Origin: an uncultured Bacteroidales bacterium
Lineage (GTDB): Bacteria > Bacteroidota > Bacteroidia > Bacteroidales > FEN-979
Direction: 5' to 3'
Assembly (NCBI GenBank): GCA_903837605.1
Contig: CAILVF010000021.1
Span: 33,187-97,186 of the forward strand
Length of the DNA: 64,000 nt
The notes beneath the pieces are model-generated. The model searched no databases and had not been told where the DNA came from. It saw only the letters and a program-made list of their open reading frames with translations. A program made the translations under genes and the position numbers. Numbering within the stretch: the first letter of the stretch is position 1; the number at the start of each line of letters is the position of its first letter. This document shows, piece after piece, positions 26,771 to 34,864 of this stretch.

Positions 26771-29524
26771 CTAATTCGTATAGTCTCTGAAATCTTTCTT
26801 TTTATTCAGTTTCATATCCTGCAGCATAGACGCCTTGATGTTTATCGAAAAGTTCCAGCTTTGTTGCCCGCCTTTGGGAATCCACCCGAAACTCATTTCC
26901 CAGCAATGCAGGTCACGGTATACCTGGACCGACGTATATGACAGTTCCCCATGCGAGAAGTCCCATCCTGTAGTCAAAGTGATCTTCCATTTCGGGGTGA
27001 TATTGACCTGGCCGCTTACGCCAAGGGTCTGGGTTACCTGGTCAGTATTGTGCATGACCGTGCTGCTGTATGAATTGGAGTAATGAAAATTGTAAGAAAT
27101 ATTAAAACTCCAGGGTATATCAAAATCAACATAGTAATCATAGTCAGGTATCGTCTCTGTTTTTTCCTGGGTGCTCATTGCAGCAGGGGGCCCCACATTA
27201 CCCGTTGCACCGGGTGCAACCGGTTTCTTCTTCTTTACCTTATCGGAAGAAAGACTGTAGTTAAACCCAATATCCACACTCGAATTGTCAAATTTCAACA
27301 GCTTGTTATAGGCCTTAAGGGTTGTTTCATTAATTCGCCTGTTAAGTGAATCATGCACATACATATCCCATTGCGCACCGTATTGAACAGTAAGCCCTTT
27401 GATTATAGTGCTTCTCGCCGATAATTGCAAGGGGGACCAGTTTAAGGAATCCTTGGCAAGATCATACGATATGCGTAATGTGAGATCATCGATCAGAGGG
27501 ATCTTTTTTGTTCCGGTGACCGTGTCTTTCCTGTTCCTGACTTTCATTTCAAGGTTATTGCTTATTCCAAAACTAACCACTCCCGATTTATACTGGTTTG
27601 GCGAACCGTAAATACCTTGCTCGAAAATGGAATATTTCTGAGGATTCCTGGTATTGGTGTCATTGGCGATATACTTGTAATACCCGAGCTTTGCTCCGGA
27701 GAAATCGGGAGAATATGAAAACCCGATTGTTGGAGTAACCATATGCCTGATGGCAATAAGCGCACCCTTTTTAAACTGGTACATCCCGTATATCCTCGTA
27801 TTGATCGATGATGAGAAATTTGCATCAATGGCATTTGCGAACCCTGCGACCTGCTCCGTTTTATATCCCGGCTTGATGGTGTCACCAGGTGCAACAATAA
27901 TGGTATCCTTCTGGTAGTATTTCCTGATCGTCTTGAAATACATCCTGTCAACCATGTTGATGGAATTCGTCCAGGTGAAAAACTTCAATACACGGATTGA
28001 AGCGCTGATAGGGATAGTATGCCTTATGCCGTTTTGAAGGCTGTCAATCCAGTTGCCTTTGAACAACAGGGAGTCTTTTGTGTAATACCTGTTTTCCATA
28101 TCCAGGTTATACTTCATACTGATATTTTCATACCATCTGATATTTCCCACAGGATTCTTTCTCCGAAAAGGATAAAACTGATTCACCGACAAAGCAACCT
28201 GGGGAAGCACCAGGTTTATGGTTTTTGACAGGGTGTTCTGATTGTGGTTGAAGTTCAGGTTCAGAAAAACCTTCCCTCCGAAATTCGTCGAATAGTTAAC
28301 GCTTGAAGTAAAGGTATTTGAAAGATAATTCTGTGCGCTTGAGCTGAGATTATACTGGTTATAGGTGTTACTGACTATGTTCACATTTGCCGAGAAAGTC
28401 GATTTTGGCCTTGCTTTCGGGTCCTGGGTATGGGTCCAGTGAAATTCAAAGTCTTTTTTAATCTGGAAATTCGGGTCATCCTCAGAGCCAATCCGGTTGT
28501 AGGCATAGCCGAACCTTACACTCCCATTGTATTTGTATCTTTTTGTATAACGGGCCGATGGCCTGATTGCCCAGCTGCCATGGGTGTATATATCTCCAAC
28601 CACAGTAAGGTCCATATACTGGCTCAAAGCAAAATAATAACCCAGGTTCTGAAAATAAAAACCACGTGTGTCGGATTCTCCGTAGGTGGGAAGGATTAAG
28701 CCCGAACGCCTTCCCGATTTGCTTGGAAAATACCCGAAAGGAACAAGAATAGGCGTGGAAACACCTGCGATCTCCATAAATGCAGGACCGGTGATAACAC
28801 GTTTCCCGGGAATTACTTTTGCTTTCCCAAAACGAAACGCATAATGAGGATCTTCAGGGCGGTCACAGGTAGTATAGGCTCCGTTTTTTACGTAGGTTAC
28901 GTCATTTTCCATTTTTTTGACTACGGTTCCGTGCAGGTAACCCTCATCCTGCTTGGTAAATACCGTTTTAATATAACCCTGTTTGGAGTTATAATTATAC
29001 CGCATCTGTTTTGACTTGAAGGAAAGCGCCCCCTGTGTAAACTCAGGGATGCCCTGGTCCTTCCCGGTGGAGTCCGGAACTCCTTCGGCAAATACCTCGT
29101 TTTTGGGAAAATCTATCTCAAGATAGGCCGATTTCATGCTGATGTCTTCGTACTTTACATCTGCATCCTTGAACATATATACTTTTTGATGCTCAATCTC
29201 AAATCTGAGTGAATCGGTCGCCTTAAATTCAACTTTTGATTTCAATGCCACTGAAGGCTTCTTTTTCTTTGATAAACTGTCTGATTTTAACGAATCTTTT
29301 TTGACTGCGGATGAGTCGCTTGTTGCAATCAGGTTTTTCTTTATGGAATCCTGGACATGCACGCTGTCGGCCGGGAATTTCTTAAGGGAATCCGGCAAAT
29401 GGATGCTGCCGGCAGAGGTCTTTCTTACAGTATCCCGCAGGACCGGATAAAAAGCATGCAGATTAAACCCCGTAAAAATGAAAAGGAGTAAGAAGGTAGT
29501 CCTTGTTAATAATTTGGTTAACAA
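26771..29524 (-). CDS. lptD: LPS-assembly protein LptD (Bacteroidota type)
   Basis: 917 residues. The outer-membrane translocon that inserts LPS into the outer leaflet. A signal peptide-like N-terminus (TTFLLLFIFTGFNLHAF) is followed by a Lys/Ser-rich linker, an OstA-like beta-jellyroll (about 95-260), and a large barrel (about 280-917) of alternating aromatic strands. The frame has no ATG at its start; TTG at 29524 is the likely initiation codon, as upstream codons run into TAA without another candidate. Works with OstA at 32-33.6 kb and LptF/G at 11-12.5 kb. A heptamer tract abuts the stop. Confidence 0.88.
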   Translation of the reverse strand: MLTKLLTRTTFLLLFIFTGFNLHAFYPVLRDTVRKTSAGSIHLPDSLKKFPADSVHVQDSIKKNLIATSDSSAVKKDSLKSDSLSKKKKPSVALKSKVEFKATDSLRFEIEHQKVYMFKDADVKYEDISMKSAYLEIDFPKNEVFAEGVPDSTGKDQGIPEFTQGALSFKSKQMRYNYNSKQGYIKTVFTKQDEGYLHGTVVKKMENDVTYVKNGAYTTCDRPEDPHYAFRFGKAKVIPGKRVITGPAFMEIAGVSTPILVPFGYFPSKSGRRSGLILPTYGESDTRGFYFQNLGYYFALSQYMDLTVVGDIYTHGSWAIRPSARYTKRYKYNGSVRFGYAYNRIGSEDDPNFQIKKDFEFHWTHTQDPKARPKSTFSANVNIVSNTYNQYNLSSSAQNYLSNTFTSSVNYSTNFGGKVFLNLNFNHNQNTLSKTINLVLPQVALSVNQFYPFRRKNPVGNIRWYENISMKYNLDMENRYYTKDSLLFKGNWIDSLQNGIRHTIPISASIRVLKFFTWTNSINMVDRMYFKTIRKYYQKDTIIVAPGDTIKPGYKTEQVAGFANAIDANFSSSINTRIYGMYQFKKGALIAIRHMVTPTIGFSYSPDFSGAKLGYYKYIANDTNTRNPQKYSIFEQGIYGSPNQYKSGVVSFGISNNLEMKVRNRKDTVTGTKKIPLIDDLTLRISYDLAKDSLNWSPLQLSARSTIIKGLTVQYGAQWDMYVHDSLNRRINETTLKAYNKLLKFDNSSVDIGFNYSLSSDKVKKKKPVAPGATGNVGPPAAMSTQEKTETIPDYDYYVDFDIPWSFNISYNFHYSNSYSSTVMHNTDQVTQTLGVSGQVNITPKWKITLTTGWDFSHGELSYTSVQVYRDLHCWEMSFGWIPKGGQQSWNFSINIKASMLQDMKLNKKKDFRDYTN

Positions 29525-29554
29525 CTTCTCTTCCGGATTCTGAGGTTAATAATA

Positions 29555-29562
29555 TATCTTTG
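29555..29562 (+). promoter_or_regulatory. Bacteroidota -7 box, probable amidase promoter with long leader
   Basis: TATCTTTG matches TAnnTTTG but lies about 160 bases before the amidase ATG at 29720, implying a leader of roughly 150 bases that is AT-rich and without an evident reading frame. Confidence 0.35.
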
Positions 29563-29719
29563 TTTTGAAAACAGATTGGATTAATGACTTGAAAATCCAT
29601 GTTTTTCGGTGTTCAAAACTAATCAAAATAGTTAGATTTATTGAACTTTTTATGAATCTTTAACAATAAAACAAAGGCTTTCAGTCGTTTACAAAAGTCG
29701 TGCTGAGTTCTGCCCCAAC

Positions 29720-30943
29720 ATGGAAAAATCAAAGATCCATTCACCTGCCTGGTTAATTTTTACCTGCCTCTTTTTATTGTCACTTTCTGTTAACGTCTCG
29801 GCCCAGAAAAAAGTTGCAATAAACAGGGTGGTGATTGATGCCGGACATGGTGGACAGGACCCCGGAACAATCGGCCGCCGTGCAAAAGAAAAAAATGTAG
29901 CCCTTGCCATCGCCCTGAAACTGGGCTATATGATCCAGAAGAATTTCAAGGATGTTAAGGTGATCTTTACCCGTGATCGCGATGTTTTTGTCGAGCTTAA
30001 CCGCAGGGCCCAGTTTGCCAACGATATGAAAGCCGACCTTTTTATCTCCATTCACTGCAATGCCAATAATAATCATTCATTGAAAGGGGCCGAAACCTAT
30101 GTTATGGGGCTGCATAAAACCCAGGCTAATCTTGAAATCGCGAAGACTGAAAATGCCTCAATCCTCATGGAGTCTGATTACGCAAATCATTATAACGGGT
30201 TTAACCCGAACTCGGATGAATCCTATATTACATTTTCAATGTTCCAGGATGCCTATCTCGAACAAAGTATGGAATTCGCAGCTGAAGTCCAGAAACAGTT
30301 TGAAGAACGGGTCGGGATGAACGACAGGGGCGTCAGGCAGGCCGGGTTCCTTGTCCTCTATAAAACAACTATGCCAAGTGTCCTTGTGGAAACCGGTTAC
30401 CTGAGTAATCCCAATGAGGAAACTTTCATGGTCACCGACAAGGGCCAGGAATATATTTCTTCGGCTATCTTCAAGGCATTTAAAACATTTAAACAGAATG
30501 TTGAGCACCCGGAACAAGCAATAAACCAGCAATATCCCAAATCCTACCTGCCTAAACCCGAAACCGCACAACTTGCGAAACCAGCTCCGGATTCATCACC
30601 GGGGAAACAGTATAAAAAACCGGGAAAGACCGAAACCATCCAAACTCAAACCAGGGCGGATGTTGCAAAATCATCTTTCCGGGGCACGGTGTCGTTCAGG
30701 GTTCAGATCGCATCCATGTCAAAGGAAGTATCAACTTCATCCTCTGTCTTTGCCGGACTTTCAGGAGTAAGGATGTACCAGCATAACGGGATGTTCAAGT
30801 ATACTGTTGGCGATGAGACTTCCATTGCAAGCGCTGAACATCTTCTTGCCGAAATGAAAAACAAAGGATTTAAAGATGCATTTATTGTTTATTTCAAAAA
30901 TGACTTGCGGATAACCAGGGAGGAGGCCCTGTCGGCTCCCTGA
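29720..30943 (+). CDS. N-acetylmuramoyl-L-alanine amidase with C-terminal SPOR-like domain
   Basis: 407 residues. Cleaves the amide between MurNAc and the stem peptide, typically to split daughter cells. A signal peptide ends near residue 29 (VSA before Q). The Amidase_3 domain (about 35-250) shows VIDAGHGGQDPG with zinc His, SIHCNANN with a second His, and SVLVETGYLSN with the catalytic Glu. After a Pro/Lys linker the last 90 residues (FRVQIASMS..., LLAEMKNKGFKDAF) resemble SPOR, which binds denuded glycan at the septum. Followed by the MCE gene. Confidence 0.93.
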   Translation: MEKSKIHSPAWLIFTCLFLLSLSVNVSAQKKVAINRVVIDAGHGGQDPGTIGRRAKEKNVALAIALKLGYMIQKNFKDVKVIFTRDRDVFVELNRRAQFANDMKADLFISIHCNANNNHSLKGAETYVMGLHKTQANLEIAKTENASILMESDYANHYNGFNPNSDESYITFSMFQDAYLEQSMEFAAEVQKQFEERVGMNDRGVRQAGFLVLYKTTMPSVLVETGYLSNPNEETFMVTDKGQEYISSAIFKAFKTFKQNVEHPEQAINQQYPKSYLPKPETAQLAKPAPDSSPGKQYKKPGKTETIQTQTRADVAKSSFRGTVSFRVQIASMSKEVSTSSSVFAGLSGVRMYQHNGMFKYTVGDETSIASAEHLLAEMKNKGFKDAFIVYFKNDLRITREEALSAP

Positions 30944-30971
30944 GTAAAATAAAATCAAAAGATTTAAGTTT

Positions 30972-30979
30972 TATCTTTG
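30972..30979 (+). promoter_or_regulatory. Bacteroidota -7 box for the MCE gene
   Basis: TATCTTTG, 9 bases before the ATG at 30989; the short distance would give a very short leader. Confidence 0.4.
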
Positions 30980-30988
30980 TAAAAAACT

Positions 30989-31942
30989 ATGGCCATTAAA
31001 TTTAAACGGGAGATCAAGATTGGTGTAATCTTCATCATTGCCACACTGGTATTGATTTGGGGACTGATGTACCTGAAAGGGCTTGAACTTTTAACTTCAA
31101 GCAGGACATTCTATGCCGTTTATGACAATGTCGACGGCCTTGTAGTCTCCAATCCGGTAACTTTAAATGGATTGCAAATTGGCCAGGTAAATGTGCTTCA
31201 ATTTGATGCCCGTCATAATGGCAAGATCATCTGTGAATTATACATTAAAGGTGATTATCCCTTCCCGAAAAATTCTATCGCCCGCATCCGGAGTTCAAGC
31301 CTCCTTGGTTCAAAGGAAGTTGCAATAATTCTCGGCAATGAAGCTTCTGCTGCAAAAAACGGGGATACCCTGAAAACCGAAATTGAAGCTTCACTGGGTT
31401 CCGAGGTGAACAAACAGCTCCTGCCGCTTAAACGGAAGGCCGAAAACCTTATCAGTTCGATAGATTCGGTAGCTACCATTGTACAATTGGTGCTTAACAG
31501 GAATACCCGGGAAAATCTTGTACAGGCCATCGATCATGTTAAAGATGCACTTGCCAATATTGCTCACGCCACATTTGATCTCGACACCCTGATTACATCC
31601 CAGCGGAAAAATCTTGCCGGCATTATTATCAACGTCGAGTCCATCAGCAGAAACCTTAAGCAGAACAACGAAAAGATCACGAACATAATCAGTAATCTTT
31701 CTGATGTGAGCGATTCTCTGGCAAAGGCCCGTATCCCCTCAACCATCATGCAGGTCAACCTGGCCGTTAAGAGTCTCAACACCACGCTCGAAAAGATCAA
31801 TAAAGGGGACGGCTCGCTTGGAATGCTGGTCAATGACCAGAAACTATATATTGACGTGGAAAATGCAGCCCGCAACCTGAACCTCCTTATCGAGGACCTT
31901 AAAGCAAATCCCAAGAAATACCTCAAGATTTCGGTTTTCTAG
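30989..31942 (+). CDS. MlaD/MCE family lipid-transport protein
   Basis: 317 residues. A short cytoplasmic start (MAIKFKREIKIG), one membrane helix (about 11-30), then an MCE domain (about 38-115, with VYDNVDGLVVSNPVTLNGLQIGQV) and a long helical tail with coiled-coil character. MCE proteins form hexameric rings that shuttle phospholipids between the membranes, fed by MlaE/MlaF, which are not in this window. A heptamer tract begins at its TAG stop. Confidence 0.92.
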   Translation: MAIKFKREIKIGVIFIIATLVLIWGLMYLKGLELLTSSRTFYAVYDNVDGLVVSNPVTLNGLQIGQVNVLQFDARHNGKIICELYIKGDYPFPKNSIARIRSSSLLGSKEVAIILGNEASAAKNGDTLKTEIEASLGSEVNKQLLPLKRKAENLISSIDSVATIVQLVLNRNTRENLVQAIDHVKDALANIAHATFDLDTLITSQRKNLAGIIINVESISRNLKQNNEKITNIISNLSDVSDSLAKARIPSTIMQVNLAVKSLNTTLEKINKGDGSLGMLVNDQKLYIDVENAARNLNLLIEDLKANPKKYLKISVF

Positions 31943-32049
31943 GCACTGGGCACCAGGTGCCAGGCTCCGGGTTCCGATTTTTTAACCAGTACCCGGCACC
32001 CGGCAACCAGCACCCAATACCCGGCACCCAGTACCCAGTATCCGGATCC
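31943..32049. repeat. Inverted heptamer tracts between mlaD-like and OstA genes
   Basis: Left: five units in register (GCACTGG, GCACCAG, GTGCCAG, GCTCCGG, GTTCCGA; 31943-31977). Right: nine units such as CAGTACC, CGGCACC, CAGCACC, CAATACC (31987-32049), in the opposite orientation; the last base is part of the OstA stop. Each tract is sense to its own gene, so the two could form an imperfect hairpin. Confidence 0.9.
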
Positions 32050-33572
32050 TACCATTTAAAAATATCTTCCCTCTTCTTTGGCCTCTTTTCTTCCAGCCAC
32101 TTGAAATTTTTAAGGATCAGATCATACGGACTGACATCTTTCTCAGGGAAAATCGTGCCTACTGTTGTTCCAAGATAGGTGATGCTTTTGATCTGGTTAT
32201 TGTTTATAAAGATCAGCATATCGCTTGAATATGCTTTTTGTATGCCAATCAGTGTCTTGTCCTCCTCCCTTGCCCAGTAAACGGTCTCGGCGTTCCCAAG
32301 GACCTTTATTTTATACAGCTCATTCTTTTTAAAATACCCGGCCATATCCCGGCCCTTGATCTGGTTATATTTGTTTGTGTCATCCTGGGATATAAGGAAG
32401 GAAGAATTATATAAAGCCATTGTGTCGATTGCTCCATTCTTCATGACAAGCCTTATCGAATCTGCGGTAAGCTGGTTTTTGACCGACCATATCACCGGAT
32501 CATGGTACATCACCAGGGCCGAATCCTTGCTGTGCCAGACCATGGAATCACACATCCCCTGGAGGTCGGGCCTGAAAAATTTCACCTTATAATAACAGAA
32601 TACACTGCGGATGTTCTGGTTGGTGTCAAAATAGGCTTTGACCGAATCACCATGCATATGCAATGCTGTTTTCTTGTCGATCATGATAGCAACGGCGCTG
32701 TCGGTCATAAAAGCATAGCCGGTATTACGGTGCATCTCACCGTAATTACCTGTGAGCATCATGTCCTGTATTGAATCAAACAAGACTGCATGACGAATAG
32801 CCTGTCCGAATCCGATCTTTCGCTCGTAGTAAAGACTGTCACCAGTAAGATACTGGGCTTCATGAAATATCTTGGCCCTTTCCTTGAAACTGGCAATATC
32901 CTTATGTGTATTGTACCATCCGTTTTCAGTATATATTGAATCCACCTTGTCCCTGCTCACAATATGGGAGGGCCCGTAAAAATATGCCACCGAGGTCACC
33001 GTGTTGTACATCAGGGTATCTGATTTCATAGTGTATTCGGGATTCAGAAGCAGCACCTTGTTCTTGAAGAAAAATTCCTTTTTGTCGGTATAATAATATC
33101 CGTGCCTGCTTATCAGGATGTTCTTGTCATTGACGATCTTGCCCCAGTAATCGTACCTGGCGATCTGGGTTTTGCGGTCATAGATCAGGGTATCGGTCGT
33201 AAGAGTGGTTTGGTTATCGATGAGCTTTACATTGCTCCAAACCCTGGCCTCTTTGGTATTGCCGTTGTAGATAAGTGAATCACCAAACAGGTTCAGGGTA
33301 TCGCTGAGATGAATGTGAACATTCCCGTAGGCATTAACGGTATTTGCAGCTTCATTGAGATAGGCGCTGTCGCAATACATCAGGGCCGAGTCGTGACGCA
33401 GTATAACATTTCCAATGATACGCTGGGCATCAGGCCTCACTGCCTTATTGTAATCCCAGCGGTCGCCTTTCTCCAAAAGTATCTTTGTCGTATCCTGGGC
33501 ATACAATGCCAGGGGCCCCAGAAATAAAAGGCAGGTTAATATATACCAGATGGCTTTACCTGGTTTATGCAT
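32049..33572 (-). CDS. OstA-like (LptA-related) periplasmic protein
   Basis: 507 residues from ATG 33572, chosen because it starts a good signal peptide (MHKPGKAIWYILTCLLFLGP, cleaved after LYA); the open frame extends to 33716 but overlaps the regulator gene. The mature protein is a series of OstA/LptA beta-jellyroll repeats with recurrent patterns like ALMYCDSAYLNE, NLFGDSLIYNG and TLTTDTLIYDRKT. It probably bridges the periplasm for LPS between LptC and LptD. Longer than proteobacterial LptA (about 185), as is usual for Bacteroidota. Confidence 0.88.
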   Translation of the reverse strand: MHKPGKAIWYILTCLLFLGPLALYAQDTTKILLEKGDRWDYNKAVRPDAQRIIGNVILRHDSALMYCDSAYLNEAANTVNAYGNVHIHLSDTLNLFGDSLIYNGNTKEARVWSNVKLIDNQTTLTTDTLIYDRKTQIARYDYWGKIVNDKNILISRHGYYYTDKKEFFFKNKVLLLNPEYTMKSDTLMYNTVTSVAYFYGPSHIVSRDKVDSIYTENGWYNTHKDIASFKERAKIFHEAQYLTGDSLYYERKIGFGQAIRHAVLFDSIQDMMLTGNYGEMHRNTGYAFMTDSAVAIMIDKKTALHMHGDSVKAYFDTNQNIRSVFCYYKVKFFRPDLQGMCDSMVWHSKDSALVMYHDPVIWSVKNQLTADSIRLVMKNGAIDTMALYNSSFLISQDDTNKYNQIKGRDMAGYFKKNELYKIKVLGNAETVYWAREEDKTLIGIQKAYSSDMLIFINNNQIKSITYLGTTVGTIFPEKDVSPYDLILKNFKWLEEKRPKKREDIFKW

Positions 33573-33597
33573 CGTTTGGAATTTCTGCAAAGATATT

Positions 33598-33885
33598 TCA
33601 TTTCGGCTGAAGATAGCTATGGAGGGCATCCACATATTTTTCAAAAGCAGAAATACCGGCGGGGGTGATCCTGCATGTGGTCCTTGGCATCTTTCCTTTG
33701 AACGATTTCTCGACACTGATATATCCGGCTTCCCTGAGTTTCTCGATCTGCACGCTCAGGTTGCCGGCAGTGGAAGCAGTCTTCTCCCGGATAAAGACAA
33801 AATCTGCTTCCTCCGTACCTATCAATATGGAAATGACCGCCAGCCGGAGTTGTGAATGAAGCAGGGGGTCAAGTTCCTTAAACAT
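33598..33885 (-). CDS. Winged-helix transcriptional regulator (HTH_34-like)
   Basis: 95 residues forming one winged helix: an N-terminal helix (LLHSQLRLAVISILI), the recognition region (STAGNLSVQIEKLREAGYISVEKSF) and a wing (RTTCRITPAGISAFEKYV). Of the MarR/PadR-like kind that pairs with a membrane protein gene in Bacteroidota. Its ATG overlaps the stop of the membrane-protein gene by 8 bases. A perfect palindrome in the operon promoter (34653-34667) is its likely binding site. Confidence 0.88.
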   Translation of the reverse strand: MFKELDPLLHSQLRLAVISILIGTEEADFVFIREKTASTAGNLSVQIEKLREAGYISVEKSFKGKMPRTTCRITPAGISAFEKYVDALHSYLQPK

Positions 33886-34546
33886 TTTTGTACTCCTTCC
33901 TGTTCAGCATGTGACCCGGGATCACAAATCCGGCGACAGCCGAAACACCTAAAACAAATTGCTGAAAATACATGACCCCTGTTTTATGTATGCTGAAAAA
34001 GAGGAAAAACGAAGCAAAAAAGCAGATAATCCCACCGATAACAAGAGGTTTGAACTCATATGCCTTCCCTGAAACAAAAAGCGCAAAACCATAAAGACAC
34101 AGCATGATTGGAGTTAAAAGGAGCCATTGAAACCAATAGACGAAGTCATTACCCTCTTTCACCCTGCTGACAAAATAGGAAAGAATTACCGTATCAAGAA
34201 GCATTCCAACAACAACAACAAGGACAGATAATGTAAAACCAATCCATACCCACCTCATGAGTTTCTCAATATAAGTCATAACCAGCCTTTCATTCTCGCG
34301 TTTTTTGATAAGCCAGAAATGAAAGGGTATGCCAAAGAACATGAGGAACCACAGAAGGTAAGCATCATATGCGGTTTGTTTCGGCAGAATCATTGACAGG
34401 ATACAAGTCCCAAAACTGATCCCTGCAACCAGGTACCCCCATAACAGGAAAATTTTTCCCGTGCCTTTTTCAAGGTTGTTTTTTGCTGTATTGATCATTT
34501 GCCCGATCAATTCAAGGCTTTCTTTTTCATTTAATAACTTTTCCAT
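33878..34546 (-). CDS. Membrane protein coexpressed with winged-helix regulator
   Basis: 222 residues from ATG 34546 (MEKLLNEKESLELIGQMI); an in-frame ATG at 34573 would add nine residues. A cytoplasmic helical start is followed by about six membrane segments (GYLVAGISFGTCIL, LLWFLMFFGIPFHFWL, WIGFTLSVLVVVVGMLL and others). No enzyme motif is seen. Such proteins commonly sit with an HTH_34 regulator, suggesting a stress-response or membrane-sensing role, but the function is unknown. Confidence 0.78.
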   Translation of the reverse strand: MEKLLNEKESLELIGQMINTAKNNLEKGTGKIFLLWGYLVAGISFGTCILSMILPKQTAYDAYLLWFLMFFGIPFHFWLIKKRENERLVMTYIEKLMRWVWIGFTLSVLVVVVGMLLDTVILSYFVSRVKEGNDFVYWFQWLLLTPIMLCLYGFALFVSGKAYEFKPLVIGGIICFFASFFLFFSIHKTGVMYFQQFVLGVSAVAGFVIPGHMLNRKEYKNV

Positions 34547-34639
34547 AAAGGTTGTTTTGTTAAATTCCCACATTCATTTTTCTATTAATCCTGAAGCCCG
34601 GAAGCGGGATGTTCAGGGTTTCAATTATAATTCACGTTG

Positions 34640-34647
34640 CAAATATA
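34640..34647 (-). promoter_or_regulatory. Bacteroidota -7 box for the regulator operon
   Basis: Minus-strand TATATTTG. The palindrome at 34653-34667 lies just upstream, between the -7 and -33 regions. Confidence 0.5.
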
Positions 34648-34652
34648 AACCA

Positions 34653-34667
34653 GTTTATAATATAAAC
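34653..34667. promoter_or_regulatory. Palindromic operator candidate, GTTTATAATATAAAC
   Basis: A perfect 15-base palindrome (7-base arms about one central base) six bases upstream of the -7 box, the position where a bound repressor blocks polymerase. A direct repeat TATAAACC (34644-34651 and 34661-34668) overlaps it. The operon encodes a winged-helix regulator, so autoregulation is the simplest reading. Confidence 0.55.
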
Positions 34668-34824
34668 CAAATATTTTAACATTTATTTTTATTTTTACCT
34701 GGATTTTCATCTTTTTCATCTTATTCTGACCCAGGAAAGCCTGTATGGCAGTTCATAAGCCATTCTATTACTTTAAGTTTTTCACAATAATTAACAGTCA
34801 GGCTTCCGGTCTCTCAGAAATCCC

Positions 34825-34832
34825 TAATTTTG
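34825..34832 (+). promoter_or_regulatory. Bacteroidota -7 box for gatE
   Basis: TAATTTTG, 33 bases before the gatE ATG at 34865. Confidence 0.45.
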
Positions 34833-34864
34833 ACGCTTCTTTGGAAACTATTCCTCCCTAAAAC

